A DNA stretch of 48,997 nucleotides, from the NCBI GenBank assembly GCA_900542475.1, contig UQNO01000014.1, positions 1 to 48,997 of the forward strand, read 5' to 3'. Within the stretch, counting starts at the first letter, position 1, and the number at the start of each line of letters is the position of its first letter. Position numbers and translations under genes: made by a program. The DNA is from an uncultured Bacteroidota bacterium (GTDB taxonomy: Bacteria; Bacteroidota; Bacteroidia; Bacteroidales; F082). Below the pieces are notes generated by a model that had not been told where the DNA came from, did not search any database, and was given only the letters and a program-made list of their open reading frames with translations. Positions 8,635 to 16,467 of the stretch are shown one piece after another.

Positions 8635-9204
8635 TCATCCGTCTCTGCGATTGAACATTTCTATTGCGATTGTCGCACACGCCTCGGCATCGGCTAATGC
8701 GTTGTGATGTTTCTTTTGTTTTGTGAAATCATAGCCGCATTCGACGGCGACGGTCTGTAGTTTGTGGTTCGTTAAGTCGGGGAAGACGATTTCGGAGGCG
8801 CGTTTGGTGTCGTAAATCTTGAAACGTTTACGTCCCATGTGGTAGTACTCGAACAGCGAGTTCAGGCAGCGTTTCTCGAACTCGCAGCCATGTGCCACCA
8901 ACGGCAGTCCACGTAGTTTTTTCTCGATTTGACTCCAGACTTGCGGGAAAGCGGGGGCGTTCTCGGTGTCTTTTTTCTTCAAACCGTGTATTTTCGTCGT
9001 GAAGAAGTCATAGTGGTTCGGCACTGGTTTCACGAGGCTGTAAAATTCCTCTACAATCTCGCGGCTGCGCACGATTACTATGCCGACGCTGCACACGCTG
9101 GTGGTGACTCCGTTGGCTGCCTCGAAGTCTATCGCCACGAAGTCGGTAAGACAGGGAAGGACGTCGTCAGCCTTTGATTTCGCAGTAGTAGATATCGATG
9201 TCAT
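8635..9204 (-). CDS. 3'-5' exonuclease, DEDDh family (DnaQ-like)
   Basis: 189 residues. The exonuclease fold is read from the motifs. Exo I is FVAIDFEAANG, with the D-x-E metal pair. KIHGLKKKDTENAPAF is the typical substrate-strand segment. Exo II is LVAHGCEFEKRCL, where the usual Asp appears to be Glu. Exo III is HHNALADAEACA, with H-x4-D. Proteins of this type degrade single-stranded DNA or RNA 3' ends or act in repair; no polymerase or BRCT domain is attached, so it is a stand-alone nuclease. The ATG at 9204 lies 38 bases inside the 3' end of the upstream small gene, so the two are probably coupled; no other ATG exists before Exo I. Confidence 0.88.
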   Translation of the reverse strand: MTSISTTAKSKADDVLPCLTDFVAIDFEAANGVTTSVCSVGIVIVRSREIVEEFYSLVKPVPNHYDFFTTKIHGLKKKDTENAPAFPQVWSQIEKKLRGLPLVAHGCEFEKRCLNSLFEYYHMGRKRFKIYDTKRASEIVFPDLTNHKLQTVAVECGYDFTKQKKHHNALADAEACATIAIEMFNRRDG

Positions 9205-9478
9205 CGTCCTCGAACATTGCCTCGCTCAAACAATACTGTCCCGGAAGGTCGTCTTCTTGAAAGAGATAAACTGACGCCTTATGGAAGACTATAGGTTTCT
9301 GATTGTCGGATAACTGTTGCACCTTTTCGTACGATAAGCCCTCAATCCTGCATAATTTCATCATTGCCGCAAGGTCGAGATCGACATTCAAAAATATGTC
9401 TTTCCCCCCTTCTTTCCATGCGATGCTGATGATTCCCGTGGTGTAAAGCTCAAAATCTTTTATTTCTACCTTTTTCAT
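9167..9478 (-). CDS. Small protein of unknown function
   Basis: 103 residues from the ATG at 9478 (MKKVEIKDF). An ATG seven codons upstream is possible, but the later start is more typical. I do not recognise a family. The sequence is acidic (cluster EDDDIDIYYCEIKG at the C-terminus), has no signal peptide or membrane segment, and shows alternating hydrophobic strands with a central helix (AAMMKLCRIEGLSYEKVQQLSD), so it is probably a small soluble alpha/beta protein. Its 3' end overlaps the exonuclease start by 38 bases, which suggests a joint role or at least a joint transcript. The 5' side, towards the MATE gene, carries a palindromic repeat element. Confidence 0.65.
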   Translation of the reverse strand: MKKVEIKDFELYTTGIISIAWKEGGKDIFLNVDLDLAAMMKLCRIEGLSYEKVQQLSDNQKPIVFHKASVYLFQEDDLPGQYCLSEAMFEDDDIDIYYCEIKG

Positions 9479-9511
9479 AGTGATGGATAACCTCTGCACG
9501 GTATTTTTGTC

Positions 9512-9596
9512 TTTTCGAGTGAAGCGAAACGGAAGCGAGAAATATCATACACCTGTCGGGGTCTTATTCACTCCGGTCAAGCAATCGAAATGACGG
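9512..9596. repeat. Dispersed palindromic repeat, composite copy B
   Basis: A degenerate copy (TTTTCGAGTGAAGCGAAACG, then GAAGCGAGAAATATC) is followed by about 40 bases of spacer and the inverted end TCGAAATGACGG. The same order, forward copy then spacer then inverted end, is found inside murL at 15422-15507. It fills the gap between the MATE gene and the small unknown gene. Confidence 0.65.
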
Positions 9597-9603
9597 TTAA
9601 ACA

Positions 9604-10932
9604 TTATATTGTTAGTTTTCTCCAGTTTGCGTGTTTGATATAAAGTATCGATACGATGGAGATCAATCCTCCGTAAATATACTCACAAGTCCATACATAT
9701 TCCACATGAGTGGTGATATTTGTAATCGTCCAGATATAGACTGTATAGATTATAAGAATGCCGAATTCAAGCCATAAAGCGGCGTTAGTCTTGCCTGTTC
9801 CCGACACCGCCTCGAAGCTTACTGACCCAAGGGCTTGGAAGATAATGGCGCCGCATATCACGAAGATGGAGGGGATTGCGGCGTTGACAAGTGTCATGTC
9901 GTCGGTGTAGATGCTCATCACTGTGGCAGGGAAAAGAACACATGCCAAAATCAAAGGAACACAGCAAAGGAGACAGTTGACAATGATTTTCAACAAGGTG
10001 GCCATCACCTCGTCGGACTTGCCCGCCCCGATAAGGCGGCTCGTCAACGAGTTGGACGTTGCAAGGAAACCGAAAATCGGTATGAACAGAATCATATAGA
10101 CGCTGCGTGCGATTGACGAGATTCCAATGGCTTCTTCGCCCATTTTCTCGACCAAAATGAAGAAGATGAACCATGTCGTGAATGAGAACAACTTCTGGAA
10201 CATCGTCGGAGTGGCGATTCGCACTATGCTGCCAGCCAACTCTTTGTCGAATCTATGCTGCTTGAACAACTCGTACTCGCGCTTGCCTAATTTAATATAG
10301 GTGTAAATGAAGAAGAACGTCGTAGTGGTGACCTCGGCGATAAGTGAGGCTAACGCCGCACCCGCTATGCCCATTTCCGGAAAACCGAACTTGCCGAAAA
10401 TCAAACAGTAGTCGAGGGCGGTGTTCACCGCGGCCATTATGATTGTTGAATACGTGATGACTTTTGTGTTTGACAGACCGGTGTAAAGCGCCCGGAACAA
10501 GTAGTTGAAGCACACGAAAACAATGCCGTATTGGCGGAAGCGAATGTATTCCATGGCTCCGACGTATATGCCGTTGGATTCTATGATGAAATGGAGTATG
10601 GAACCTGAAAAAATCCTCATGATGGCGAACAAAAGCAGTCCGAATATTAAGATAGACACCGCTCCGTGTTGGAAAATGCTCCCTATCTTGCTGTATTCTT
10701 TCGCTCCAAAGCGTCGGGCGATAATTATCTGAATGCCAATGGCTAAACCCATCGCCATGGTGGTGAACACAAAATAATACATACCCGCCATCATCGAAGC
10801 ACCAAGAGCTACAATGCCAAGATGTCCCAAAAACGCAGTGTCGGTGAACGTGATTAGTGTCTGGGCGAGGTTGCCAATCATGATGGGAACCGCTATGCGC
10901 CAGATTTCTTTTGTTGAGATACTTGTATTCAT
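9604..10932 (-). CDS. MATE family efflux transporter
   Basis: 442 residues from the ATG at 10932. About twelve hydrophobic helices fill the protein. Early motifs are typical of MATE/NorM proteins: WRIAVPIMIGNLAQTLITFTDTAFLGHLG in helix 1-2 (with the conserved P and TDTAF-GHLG), the second-half repeat ATPTMFQKLFSFTTWFIFFILVEKMG, and SLTSRLIGAGK after helix 8. MATE carriers export cationic drugs or metabolites in exchange for Na+ or H+. A longer in-frame extension upstream to 11301 has no support: the promoter box lies at 10941-10948, inside that extension. It is divergent from the thioredoxin-like gene. Confidence 0.93.
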   Translation of the reverse strand: MNTSISTKEIWRIAVPIMIGNLAQTLITFTDTAFLGHLGIVALGASMMAGMYYFVFTTMAMGLAIGIQIIIARRFGAKEYSKIGSIFQHGAVSILIFGLLLFAIMRIFSGSILHFIIESNGIYVGAMEYIRFRQYGIVFVCFNYLFRALYTGLSNTKVITYSTIIMAAVNTALDYCLIFGKFGFPEMGIAGAALASLIAEVTTTTFFFIYTYIKLGKREYELFKQHRFDKELAGSIVRIATPTMFQKLFSFTTWFIFFILVEKMGEEAIGISSIARSVYMILFIPIFGFLATSNSLTSRLIGAGKSDEVMATLLKIIVNCLLCCVPLILACVLFPATVMSIYTDDMTLVNAAIPSIFVICGAIIFQALGSVSFEAVSGTGKTNAALWLEFGILIIYTVYIWTITNITTHVEYVWTCEYIYGGLISIVSILYIKHANWRKLTI

Positions 10933-10940
10933 AATTGACG

Positions 10941-10948
10941 CAAAATTA
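10941..10948 (-). promoter_or_regulatory. -7 promoter box for the MATE gene
   Basis: TAATTTTG on the minus strand, ending 8 bases before the ATG at 10932, so the 5' leader must be very short. Confidence 0.55.
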
Positions 10949-10982
10949 CTAAAAATAATGATGCGATTTGCGTTAAAATTGT

Positions 10983-10990
10983 TATATTTG
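10983..10990 (+). promoter_or_regulatory. -7 promoter box for the thioredoxin-like/GH3 pair
   Basis: TATATTTG, 78 bases before the ATG at 11069. Confidence 0.55.
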
Positions 10991-11068
10991 TAATCTAAAA
11001 AATCATAATCTGAAAAATGAGTCTTGATTTTATAACATGTTGAAAAAGAAATAGTTAATGAAAGTTTT

Positions 11069-11977
11069 ATGAAGTGTTTGAAAAATATTGTCCTCGTTTT
11101 CGCATTGATGGCTCTGCTTCCTTTGATGACTTTTGCCAAAATATCAGAAAAAATCACGTGCAAAAACGAAGAAGATGTGCGCGCGATTCTCAACAAATTA
11201 AGACCACAAGATGAGACGGAAGCGCGGATAAACGACACTTTACTCGAAAAAATCGACTTCAACGACACAACCTTGATAAATACGGATTTTTTCAATGTCA
11301 CGATAGCTGAATATATCGATTCCGCTCAAAATCCGGAGTTGTCAGTTGAAAGTCAGATGTATAATTACATTTTGGCTGCCGACAATATATTGAGAAATTG
11401 TACGGCTTATCCTATGTATAAATATGTTTATCAATATCTTATAAGAGGTTTCTCCGAAATTGGAGCGAATCTTGTCGTTGATTATCTTGCACGACTGCCT
11501 TATTTGGAGTATGTGGATTCAAGTGTCGAGCAAAGAAGTGAAATCATCAATATCGCCGAGTCGTATCACAGAGTGAAAATAGGCTCTGAAGCTCCTGATA
11601 TTGAATGTGTCGCCCTTGATGGCTCGAATTTTCATCTGTATGATGTTAAAAGTGAATTTGCGATAATTTTGTTTTGGTCTTATTCATGCCCGCATTGTCG
11701 TGACTTGATCAAGGAACTTGCTGATTTTTCCTGTGAAGACAAAGGTCTCGCCATCGTGACGGTGAACGTATCCGGTGATATGAAGAAAGTGAGGCGTTTG
11801 TTGAAAAAAATCGGTGCTGACAATTATTATAATATATGTGATGGCAGAGGCTGGAAGTCGCCAATTGTTGAAAATTACGCAGTTGACATGACACCGTCGC
11901 TGTTTATATTGGATGAAGATAAGATTATTGTTGCAAAACCATTTGATATTGATGAAATAACAGAATTTTTTGATTGA
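11069..11977 (+). CDS. Secreted thioredoxin-like protein (TlpA/ResA type, CPHC motif)
   Basis: 302 residues with a signal peptide (about 1-24). The N-terminal two thirds (about 25-165) contain helical segments of the type seen in DUF5106/AhpC-like exported thioredoxins, including a repeated DTLLEKIDFNDTTLINTDFF stretch. The C-terminal third is a TlpA/ResA thioredoxin fold: GSEAPDIECVALDG, then FWSYSCPHCRDLIKEL with the CPHC redox pair, then a TPSLFILD cis-Pro segment. It probably reduces or shuffles disulfides in the periplasm. Its stop codon overlaps the start of the GH3 fusion gene (TGATG), so the two are translationally coupled; the redox protein may serve folding of that enzyme, but this is inference. 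Confidence 0.82.
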   Translation: MKCLKNIVLVFALMALLPLMTFAKISEKITCKNEEDVRAILNKLRPQDETEARINDTLLEKIDFNDTTLINTDFFNVTIAEYIDSAQNPELSVESQMYNYILAADNILRNCTAYPMYKYVYQYLIRGFSEIGANLVVDYLARLPYLEYVDSSVEQRSEIINIAESYHRVKIGSEAPDIECVALDGSNFHLYDVKSEFAIILFWSYSCPHCRDLIKELADFSCEDKGLAIVTVNVSGDMKKVRRLLKKIGADNYYNICDGRGWKSPIVENYAVDMTPSLFILDEDKIIVAKPFDIDEITEFFD

Positions 11978-14856
11978 TGAGAAGGATTTTTCTTTTTTTG
12001 ACATTATTATTTGTCGGTTTTACCGCCGCCGCGCAGTCGGACGAGGACCGCTGGGTGGATTCGGTTTACACCTCTTTGACGTGGGAACAGCGTGTGGGAC
12101 AGCTTGTCAATGTAAGGGCAAACCTGCCGAACAAGCCGTATTTGACAGAGGTTCAATACCTTATAGAAAAATATAACATCGGCGGAGTGACGTTTTTCCG
12201 CACAGACGCTGCTCCGTTGCTAAAACAGTCTAACGCCTGGCAGTCGATGGCACAGACACCGATGATGATAGCGATAGATGGCGAGTGGGGACTTGGAATG
12301 CGAATCAACGACGGCATGTCTTATCCTTATCAGATGACACTTGGCGCTATCCAAAACAAGTGGCTAATCAATGACATGGGTGTCCAGATTGCCGGACAAT
12401 GCCGACGTATAGGTGTAAATGTCAACTTCGCTCCTGATATCGATGTGAACAACGAGCCGGCAAATCCGGTTATTGGAATGCGCAGCTTTGGCGAAAATCC
12501 CCAGACAGTGGCTGAATACGGCGCCATGTACGCACTGGCACTTCAAAACAATGGAGTGCTTCCGACAGTGAAGCATTTCCCGGGCCACGGCGACACAAAA
12601 ACAGACTCGCACGAGACATTGCCGAAAGTTGACAAGAAATTAAATCAGATAAAAAAGACGGAATTGCCGCCATTTCAATATCTTGTTGACAAAGGAGTGG
12701 CGGGTGTCATGGTGGGGCATTTGTATATGCCAGCCCTTGAACCCGTGGAAAACCTCTCGTCGTCGATATCGAAAAACGTCGTAACAGGACTTTTGAAAAA
12801 TGAAATGGGCTTTGACGGCCTCGTCTTCAGCGACGCGATGGAGATGAAAGGCGCTTATAAAGGCATTCACCCCGACAGTGTGGGACTAAAAGCCATAATG
12901 GCGGGAATTGATGTGGTTCTGATGCCGATGAATCCTGAAAATACAATACAAATCATTGTAAACCAATTGGATAATCAAGAAGTGGCTGATAGGGTGGAAG
13001 AGAGTTGTAAGAAAATCTTGAGGTGTAAGTATCGTCTTGGTCTGAATGATTTTGTGCAACAGCCGGAGGTCGGAGTGGAAAGCGATTTAAATCAGGTGAA
13101 ATATTATAACCTGAAACAAAGGCTTTATAATGAAGCGGTTACCATGTTGCGAAACAATAGGGATATATTGCCTCTTGACAAATCACAAATTGTTGGTGTG
13201 GTTACTTTCGGCAAGAAAGACAATGTGGCGAACAAACTCAGAAACGAAGGCTATGATGTTAAAGACTATCTTGTTGACAAAGATTTGAATGTCGTGAACA
13301 AGCAGAAGATTATCAATGAGTTAAATAATTGCAGGCAGATTGTCGTAAATATTCAAAACACTTCGATATATGCGACAAAAAACTTTGGTATAACAGATGA
13401 GATGGTCGATTTCGTAAAGGCCTTAAGTAAGAACGACAAGATTGTTTTCAACCTGTTCGCTTGCCCATACGCCATGAATCTGTTTAAGTTCAAAAAAACG
13501 CCGGCAGCAGTGATTGTGGCGTATGAAGACAATCAATATGCGGAGAATGCTGTTGTCGGCGTGATGGCCGGAAAGATTAATCCGATGGGGAAATTGCCGG
13601 TCACGATAAATAAAAAGTTTGTCGTTGGAAGCGGATTGGGTTTTGAAAACATGCTTACTCCTGAAACCTTGCCAATTAAACTTATTGACAATGAATATAT
13701 AAACCTGATTGACTCCATAGCCCGAAACGGCATTGACATTGGTGCCTACCCCGGTTGTCAGATTCTTGCAATGAAAGACGGCAAGATTATTTATGAGAAA
13801 AATTTCGGACATTTCACCTATGACGGCAATCACGAGGTTCAAAGCGACGATGTATATGATATCGCCTCGCTGACCAAGGTGTTTGCGACCACTTTTGCCA
13901 TGATGAAACTCTATGATGATGGCAAAATAAGTCTTGAAAGCACACTTGGCGATTATTTTCCATACCTTGAAAACACGGACAAATCCAACATCAAGTTGAT
14001 AGAGATACTGACACATCAGGCAGGTCTGACCGCTTGGATACCAATATACAAGGATATGATGAAGAACGGCAAACCCGATCCCTTGATTTTCAGAAAAACC
14101 ATTGACGAGGACCATACGGTTAGAGTGGCAAAAGATATGTATATCTCGCAGGATTTCTGTTTTGATTTATATGAAAATGTGAAAAAGTCGGAAATCAATG
14201 GGAAAACATATAAATACAGCGATTTGGGCTTTTATTATCTGCCGAAAATTGTTGAAATGGTGACCAATATGCCATTTGAAAAGTATCTCGAAGAGAATTT
14301 CTATGGGCCTTTAAATCTGAAGCACATTTATTATAAGCCGTTGAAGCATACGGAGATATGTAAGATTGCGCCGACGGAGAACGATACGTATTTCAGGATG
14401 CAGCAACTGCATGGCGACGTGCACGACCAGGCCGCTGCGTTGACAGGTGGTGTCGCCGGCCATGCCGGACTCTTTGCCAATGCGCGAGACCTCGCGGTGC
14501 TGCTGCAACTGCTTCTTGATGAAGGCTATGCGAATAACAGACAATTCCTTTCGGAATATACGATTAAGAAATTCACCTCGGCCCCTTTCGCCGACGAGAT
14601 GAATAGAAGAGGCATAGGATTCGACAAACCGGAGGTCGATCCGACAATACCGTATTATACTCCAGCAAAACAATCGTCACCGCGAAGCTTCGGACATACA
14701 GGCTTTACCGGCACTTTCGCATGGGCAGACCCGGAAAACAACCTTGTTGTGGTGTTCTTGTCTAATAGGGTTTATCCCGACGCCTCAAATAATAAATTGT
14801 CGCAAAACGACATCAGGACGAAGATACACGAGGCGTTCTATGATGCGGTAAAATAA
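11977..14856 (+). CDS. Beta-N-acetylglucosaminidase (GH3) fused to a serine hydrolase (class C beta-lactamase fold)
   Basis: 959 residues with a signal peptide ending at AAAQ (about residue 20). Residues about 30-360 are a glycoside hydrolase family 3 N-terminal barrel. It has the KHFPGHGDT motif (K199-D206), whose His acts with an Asp as acid/base in NagZ-type enzymes, and the nucleophile D286 in VFSDAMEMKG. A GH3-associated alpha/beta region follows (about 380-560). Residues about 570-959 form a beta-lactamase/DD-peptidase fold: SxxK as SLTK (S631, K634), a YSD motif in place of YxN (KYSDLGFYYLPK), and HTGFTGT in place of KTG. The pair of activities suggests peptidoglycan turnover. GH3-beta-lactamase fusions are known in Bacteroidetes, so the architecture itself is not new. 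The start at 11977 overlaps the upstream stop by one base. Confidence 0.92.
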   Translation: MRRIFLFLTLLFVGFTAAAQSDEDRWVDSVYTSLTWEQRVGQLVNVRANLPNKPYLTEVQYLIEKYNIGGVTFFRTDAAPLLKQSNAWQSMAQTPMMIAIDGEWGLGMRINDGMSYPYQMTLGAIQNKWLINDMGVQIAGQCRRIGVNVNFAPDIDVNNEPANPVIGMRSFGENPQTVAEYGAMYALALQNNGVLPTVKHFPGHGDTKTDSHETLPKVDKKLNQIKKTELPPFQYLVDKGVAGVMVGHLYMPALEPVENLSSSISKNVVTGLLKNEMGFDGLVFSDAMEMKGAYKGIHPDSVGLKAIMAGIDVVLMPMNPENTIQIIVNQLDNQEVADRVEESCKKILRCKYRLGLNDFVQQPEVGVESDLNQVKYYNLKQRLYNEAVTMLRNNRDILPLDKSQIVGVVTFGKKDNVANKLRNEGYDVKDYLVDKDLNVVNKQKIINELNNCRQIVVNIQNTSIYATKNFGITDEMVDFVKALSKNDKIVFNLFACPYAMNLFKFKKTPAAVIVAYEDNQYAENAVVGVMAGKINPMGKLPVTINKKFVVGSGLGFENMLTPETLPIKLIDNEYINLIDSIARNGIDIGAYPGCQILAMKDGKIIYEKNFGHFTYDGNHEVQSDDVYDIASLTKVFATTFAMMKLYDDGKISLESTLGDYFPYLENTDKSNIKLIEILTHQAGLTAWIPIYKDMMKNGKPDPLIFRKTIDEDHTVRVAKDMYISQDFCFDLYENVKKSEINGKTYKYSDLGFYYLPKIVEMVTNMPFEKYLEENFYGPLNLKHIYYKPLKHTEICKIAPTENDTYFRMQQLHGDVHDQAAALTGGVAGHAGLFANARDLAVLLQLLLDEGYANNRQFLSEYTIKKFTSAPFADEMNRRGIGFDKPEVDPTIPYYTPAKQSSPRSFGHTGFTGTFAWADPENNLVVVFLSNRVYPDASNNKLSQNDIRTKIHEAFYDAVK

Positions 14857-14941
14857 CTGCCGCCATCTAAAACGAAGTAGATGAATCTTCTGCAAATTGG
14901 CAAACTATTATGTTTTTTGTCGAAGATGTTGATTTTATATA

Positions 14942-14949
14942 TAATTTTG
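14942..14949 (+). promoter_or_regulatory. -7 promoter box for murL-murD2
   Basis: TAATTTTG, 21 bases before the ATG at 14971. The gap 14857-14970 shows no clear terminator for the GH3 gene. Confidence 0.6.
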
Positions 14950-14970
14950 TAGGTCATTTAGATTGAAACT

Positions 14971-16467
14971 ATGTCAAATCATGCGAAATTTGATTCTTTG
15001 AGAGAGATATTTGACTCTTTCTGCTATCAAGGTTTCCATTATTCCGTGGAAAACGGTGATTTTTTTGCGAAATATGACTTCGTCCTGTCGCCCCGTCATT
15101 TTGAGCGCGGCGAAACGGCTCAAAGAAATCCTGGTCAAATAGAGTTTCATCCTCGTTTTCGCATTCCGGCACGCCCGTTCTATCGCTGGGACGAAATCCC
15201 TAAACCGCTTCTCGACAAACTCGTTTTCCATATCGGCATGATAGAGATGATAAGCTATTGGAAAATCGCTTGCCCCAAGAAGGTGGTTGTCAAGCCTTTC
15301 GTACTCGATGAAGAACAGATAAAATGGTGGAAGAAACTGTATTTTAATGGATTAGGGGAGTTCTTCTATGTCAACGGGATTCAAACAAATATCAACGATT
15401 TCATGACTGTCGGTTTCGACACGTCATTTCGAGCGGAGCGAAGCGCAGTCGAGAAATCTCAAAAAATCAATGAGACTCCTTCATTATTTGCTGTCAGCCG
15501 AAATGACCTTCATACGCCGTCATTTCGAGCGGAGCGAAGCGCAGTCGAGAAATCTCATTTGAATGAGCGGGTTCTCATTCCAGTGGGTGGAGGCAAAGAC
15601 TCGGTCGTCACACTTGAGCTTTTGAAGAACCGTATCGCCGCTATTCCGTTGATAATCAATCCAAGAGAAGCGACCGCCCAATGCGTGGCTGCCGCCGGCT
15701 TCACGAAGGAACAGACATCGATAATAATGCGTTCTTTAGACCCGACGATGCTGAAAATGAACGCCGAAGGCTATCTCAACGGCCACACTCCGTTCTCGGC
15801 ATTGCTCGCATTTTATGCGATTTTGCTCGGCTTCGCGACACAAAGCAGATATATCGCACTGTCTAACGAATCGTCGGCAAATGAACCGACAGTGCCGGAT
15901 ACCGAAATAAACCATCAGTATAGCAAGTCGATAGCGTTTGAAAATGATTTCAGACATTATGTCTCAAAATATGTTAATGCCGATATTCAATATTTTAGTT
16001 TCTTGCGACCTCTCAACGAACTGCAAATCGCCAAACTGTTCAGCCGGGCGAAAGACTATCATAAAGCGTTCAAAAGCTGCAACGTCGGCTCGAAAACCGA
16101 TTCATGGTGCGGGAAATGTCCCAAATGTCTGTTCACATGGCTCGCATTGTCGCCATTCATCTCAAGAAAAGAATTGACAAGGATTTTTAACAAAGATTTG
16201 CTGAAAGACAATGACTTGCGTCCGATATTAGACCGGTTGGACGGCTCGGTGGAGGTGAAGCCGTTTGAATGCGTGGGGACAGTGGGAGAGGTGCGCGCTT
16301 GTGTGAATAATATCCTGCAACATGATGATAACCTGAAAGATACGATATTGAATGGCATCGAAAAAACTGATGTCCCGACTGTCAAGGATTTCATGACTCA
16401 ATTCGATGACGATAATAATTTGCCGGAACTGTTTGAAAATATCTTGAAGGAGGGACTTGATGTTTAG
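14971..16467 (+). CDS. murL: UDP-MurNAc-L-Ala-L-Glu epimerase MurL
   Basis: 498 residues. I read it as MurL, which inverts the terminal L-Glu of UDP-MurNAc-L-Ala-L-Glu to D-Glu using ATP. Supporting blocks: LLDKLVFHIGMIEMISYWKIACP, LYFNGLGEFFYVNG, an ATP-pyrophosphatase-like loop VGGGKDS (G206-S211), LNGHTPFSALLAFYAI, ALSNESSANEP, EINHQYSKSIAFE, YFSFLRPLNELQIAKLFS and a cysteine cluster (C370, then WCGKCPKC with C380, C383, C386) followed by TWLALSPFIS. A MurD-like ligase follows directly, which is the known murL-murD2 pairing. The unusual part is residues about 151-195 and 42-54: these are translated copies of a dispersed DNA repeat (SFRAERSAVEKS twice, and a third, shifted copy). They sit in the N-terminal domain and in the linker before the ATP loop, without breaking the frame. 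Gene start: first ATG after the promoter. Confidence 0.82.
   Translation: MSNHAKFDSLREIFDSFCYQGFHYSVENGDFFAKYDFVLSPRHFERGETAQRNPGQIEFHPRFRIPARPFYRWDEIPKPLLDKLVFHIGMIEMISYWKIACPKKVVVKPFVLDEEQIKWWKKLYFNGLGEFFYVNGIQTNINDFMTVGFDTSFRAERSAVEKSQKINETPSLFAVSRNDLHTPSFRAERSAVEKSHLNERVLIPVGGGKDSVVTLELLKNRIAAIPLIINPREATAQCVAAAGFTKEQTSIIMRSLDPTMLKMNAEGYLNGHTPFSALLAFYAILLGFATQSRYIALSNESSANEPTVPDTEINHQYSKSIAFENDFRHYVSKYVNADIQYFSFLRPLNELQIAKLFSRAKDYHKAFKSCNVGSKTDSWCGKCPKCLFTWLALSPFISRKELTRIFNKDLLKDNDLRPILDRLDGSVEVKPFECVGTVGEVRACVNNILQHDDNLKDTILNGIEKTDVPTVKDFMTQFDDDNNLPELFENILKEGLDV
15094..15131 (+). repeat. Dispersed palindromic repeat, degenerate copy C inside murL
   Basis: CGTCATTTTGAGCGCGGCGA followed by AACGGCTCAAAGAAATC matches the repeat with several changes; it still pairs partly, as TTTGAGC with GGCTCAAA. 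It is read in a different frame from copies D and E, giving RHFERGETAQRN. Confidence 0.6.
15422..15507 (+). repeat. Dispersed palindromic repeat, composite copy D inside murL
   Basis: CGTCATTTCGAGCGGAGC then GAAGCGCAGTCGAGAAATCTC, followed by spacer and the inverted end GCCGAAATGAC at 15497-15507. Translated in frame as SFRAERSAVEKS. Confidence 0.85.
15518..15557 (+). repeat. Dispersed palindromic repeat, copy E inside murL
   Basis: Identical over about 39 bases to the head of copy D and read in the same frame, again giving SFRAERSAVEKS. Identity at DNA level points to recent insertion or gene conversion. Confidence 0.85.

Noticed and set aside
9604..11301. N-terminally extended MATE protein
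   Set aside because: The extra 123 codons cover the divergent promoter region and part of the next gene; the ATG at 10932 gives a standard MATE N-terminus.
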